Source: Segetibacter sp. (GTDB lineage Bacteria; Bacteroidota; Bacteroidia; Chitinophagales; Chitinophagaceae). From it: DNA of 39,762 nucleotides. The notes below the pieces were generated by a model. It saw only the letters and a program-made list of their open reading frames with translations. It was not told the DNA's origin and did no database searches. This document shows, one piece after another, positions 37,724 to 39,762 of the stretch (the stretch's first letter is position 1; each line of letters starts with the position of its first letter). The position numbers were made by a program, and so were the translations under genes. Where the stretch lies: contig JAOQAJ010000256.1 in NCBI GenBank assembly GCA_025963675.1, forward strand, positions 1 through 39,762, written 5' to 3'.

Positions 37724-39247
37724 TTAATACCCGGGATTTTGCGTCAGATTTTCGTTTACAGCTAATTGGCCACTAGGAATTGGGAACAACAGATTTTTAG
37801 GATTGTCTGTTGGCTTTTCCTGCCAAGGTTGTAAATATTTACCGAAGCGAATTAGGTCTTGCCTTCTCCATCCTTCCCAATACAATTCGCGACCCCTTTC
37901 ATCCAACAGCTGATTAAGATCAACGGAAGCCAATACTGAAGCCCCACGATTTAAACGTAAACCATTTACGATTAACAAAGGTCCGGCTGTATTTCCTGTG
38001 CGTAGTTGTGCCTCAGCTTTCATCAATAAAACATCCGCCAACCTGAAAATTGCCCAGTCATTGTTTTTCTGGTCACCCTGGGTAGCATAGTCATATGGAT
38101 ATTTAATTACCCGTATACCTGTAACTTCCAGGTTATCTCCTGTTTCCCTGAGTTTCACTTCTCTTGTAAAGCTCAATGGATTACCTTTTCTATCCGTTAA
38201 AGGTGCATCAGTTGTAAGATTGTATTGTTGTCCTATAAGAAAACCAACGTTTACTCTTTTGCCAGGATTAGGAAGGGCTCCGGGATAGGCATAGTACCTG
38301 CCTATTCTTTGATCATTTGCCTCAAATTTGTCGTAAAACGCAGACAGCGTAGCAAAGCCATTCCAGCCATCAGGATTCATGTTATAGTGAGACACCTGAA
38401 AAGCAGCACCACGAACGTTTCCGCCGCCGCCGCCGCCCTGGTTACGTAACGTAAAAATATTCTCCGTCGACCTGACATCGTTGTCAGGAGCAAAATTGTC
38501 AAAGAAGTTACTATTTAAGGCATATTTGTTAGTTGCAATAATTTGATCAGCCAAAGTAATTACCTGGTTCATGTCAGCTGGATCGAATGTTGGAGCAGCC
38601 CTGTTAGAGAACACGCCTTTGTTCAAATACACTTTCATCAACAATGCCCTTGCTGCATTTTTACTGGCAACGTAAGCAGCTACGTTATCAGGCAGGGTAG
38701 ACATTATAGCATTTAACTCTGAAATAATGAAGTCAGCTGCTTCTTTGCCTTTTAACGTCTTGGGAGATATCTTATAACTTTTCAAATCTTCCCTGTAAGG
38801 CACCTGATCCCAACCATCTAAAACAGCAAACATAGACAGTGCTCTGATAAACCTGGCTTCTGCTGCTTGCTGCGGTGACGGGTTGAATTGGAGTACATTA
38901 GAGGCTGAAAATTGTGTACTTAATAAGCCATTAAATGCTCCTGTTATTTGCCCCTGGTCCGCATTCCACGTGTGGGCATGCAAAGCTCTCCATTGACCAT
39001 TGTCATCCCAGTCAGGGCCGCGGGTAGGTGCAATTGTCTCATCAGAAGTATGCTGGCTTACATGCCAGAGATCGCCTGTTTGGAAAGGACCATTTAGGTC
39101 ACTATAGGCGCTTGACAATAACTGAGCGGCGGTAATTGTATTTGAATTGCTCTGCTCAAGCTCACTCCTAAATTTTTCGTCCAGCTTGGTACAGGAAAAT
39201 ACTACAAGTGTAAGAACCAGGCAGAGAAAGGTTTTAATATGTTTCAT
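37724..39247 (-). CDS. RagB/SusD family nutrient uptake outer-membrane lipoprotein
   Basis: 507 aa; lipobox VVFSC; ARFIRALSMF, NDWAIFRLADVLLMKAEAQLR, RGRELYWEGWRRQDLIRFG. Confidence 0.97.
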   Translation of the reverse strand: MKHIKTFLCLVLTLVVFSCTKLDEKFRSELEQSNSNTITAAQLLSSAYSDLNGPFQTGDLWHVSQHTSDETIAPTRGPDWDDNGQWRALHAHTWNADQGQITGAFNGLLSTQFSASNVLQFNPSPQQAAEARFIRALSMFAVLDGWDQVPYREDLKSYKISPKTLKGKEAADFIISELNAIMSTLPDNVAAYVASKNAARALLMKVYLNKGVFSNRAAPTFDPADMNQVITLADQIIATNKYALNSNFFDNFAPDNDVRSTENIFTLRNQGGGGGGNVRGAAFQVSHYNMNPDGWNGFATLSAFYDKFEANDQRIGRYYAYPGALPNPGKRVNVGFLIGQQYNLTTDAPLTDRKGNPLSFTREVKLRETGDNLEVTGIRVIKYPYDYATQGDQKNNDWAIFRLADVLLMKAEAQLRTGNTAGPLLIVNGLRLNRGASVLASVDLNQLLDERGRELYWEGWRRQDLIRFGKYLQPWQEKPTDNPKNLLFPIPSGQLAVNENLTQNPGY

Positions 39248-39260
39248 ACAAAAATTAATA

Positions 39261-39762
39261 TTATAATGAGAAATTAAGTCCTAGTAAAAATGTTCTGGCA
39301 GAAGGATACGGAATATATTCAACTCCTAATGAAGGTATACCGCCAAAACCGGCATCCGTGTTTACTTCAGGATCGAAACCTGAGTATTTCGTAATTACAA
39401 AAAGGTTTTGACCAGTCAACGAAACATTAAGATTTCTTATGCCTTTGCCAACATTACCAATACGATAACTGATAGTTGCGTTTGCCATTTTAATATAATT
39501 ACCCTTTTCCAGGTTACGTGTAGAAGGTGCCGGAGCATTAGAGATCGACTCTTTCACACCGGTTCCTATCAACGCTTTTGCAATATTTCTTGTTCCTAAA
39601 TTGCCTATTCCTAATACAGATGCTGCCGTATTGTTAAACAAATAATGTCCAAAAGTGCCATTCATATTAACCGTCGCTGACAATCTTTTATAGGTAACAT
39701 CGGATGTTATTCCCAAAAGCATCTTTGGGTTAGGACTTCCTGAGTAAAAAAGCGTATTACCT
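39261..39762 (-). CDS. SusC/RagA family TonB-linked outer-membrane protein, C-terminal part; truncated by window edge
   Basis: NLNVSLTGQNLFVITKYSGFDPEVNTDAGFGGIPSLGVEYIPYPSARTFLLGLNFSL typical SusC C-terminus. Confidence 0.95.
   Translation of the reverse strand, partial: GNTLFYSGSPNPKMLLGITSDVTYKRLSATVNMNGTFGHYLFNNTAASVLGIGNLGTRNIAKALIGTGVKESISNAPAPSTRNLEKGNYIKMANATISYRIGNVGKGIRNLNVSLTGQNLFVITKYSGFDPEVNTDAGFGGIPSLGVEYIPYPSARTFLLGLNFSL

Noticed and set aside
1-39762. tRNA, rRNA or known riboswitch
   Set aside because: No cloverleaf, rRNA-like or recognised aptamer sequence seen by eye; a tRNAscan/Infernal run would be decisive.

Overview
This window looks like a Bacteroidetes (probably Chitinophagaceae) chromosome segment made mostly of housekeeping genes. 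From left to right it holds: a partial asnB-like asparagine synthase and a Wza/Wzc-type polysaccharide export pair; rpe, mtaB, lipA and an OsmC-family gene; a kdsC-like/UbiA/Maf cluster; an iscX-ferredoxin pair; a PfkB kinase and an M20 amidohydrolase; a vanadium-haloperoxidase-like PAP2 protein next to an outer-membrane protein; a secreted GH65 protein; a gliding/T9SS C-terminal-domain protein; and a SusC/SusD operon followed by two large tandem FG-GAP/ASPIC-UnbV lipoproteins. No rRNA, tRNA, CRISPR array or intact transposase was recognised. The most unusual signal is a dispersed intergenic repeat of about 27 bp (GTACAAGTGWGYGACRCAASGATGTTG) with nine full or near-full copies plus one fragment. 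It has two subtypes whose odd palindromic cores (GTG-A-CAC and GCG-A-CGC) co-vary. Two pairs of copies form inverted arrangements of about 140-170 bp, and one copy sits inside the Sus/FG-GAP operon. All calls come from reading the sequence and the supplied ORF track; no database search was run.
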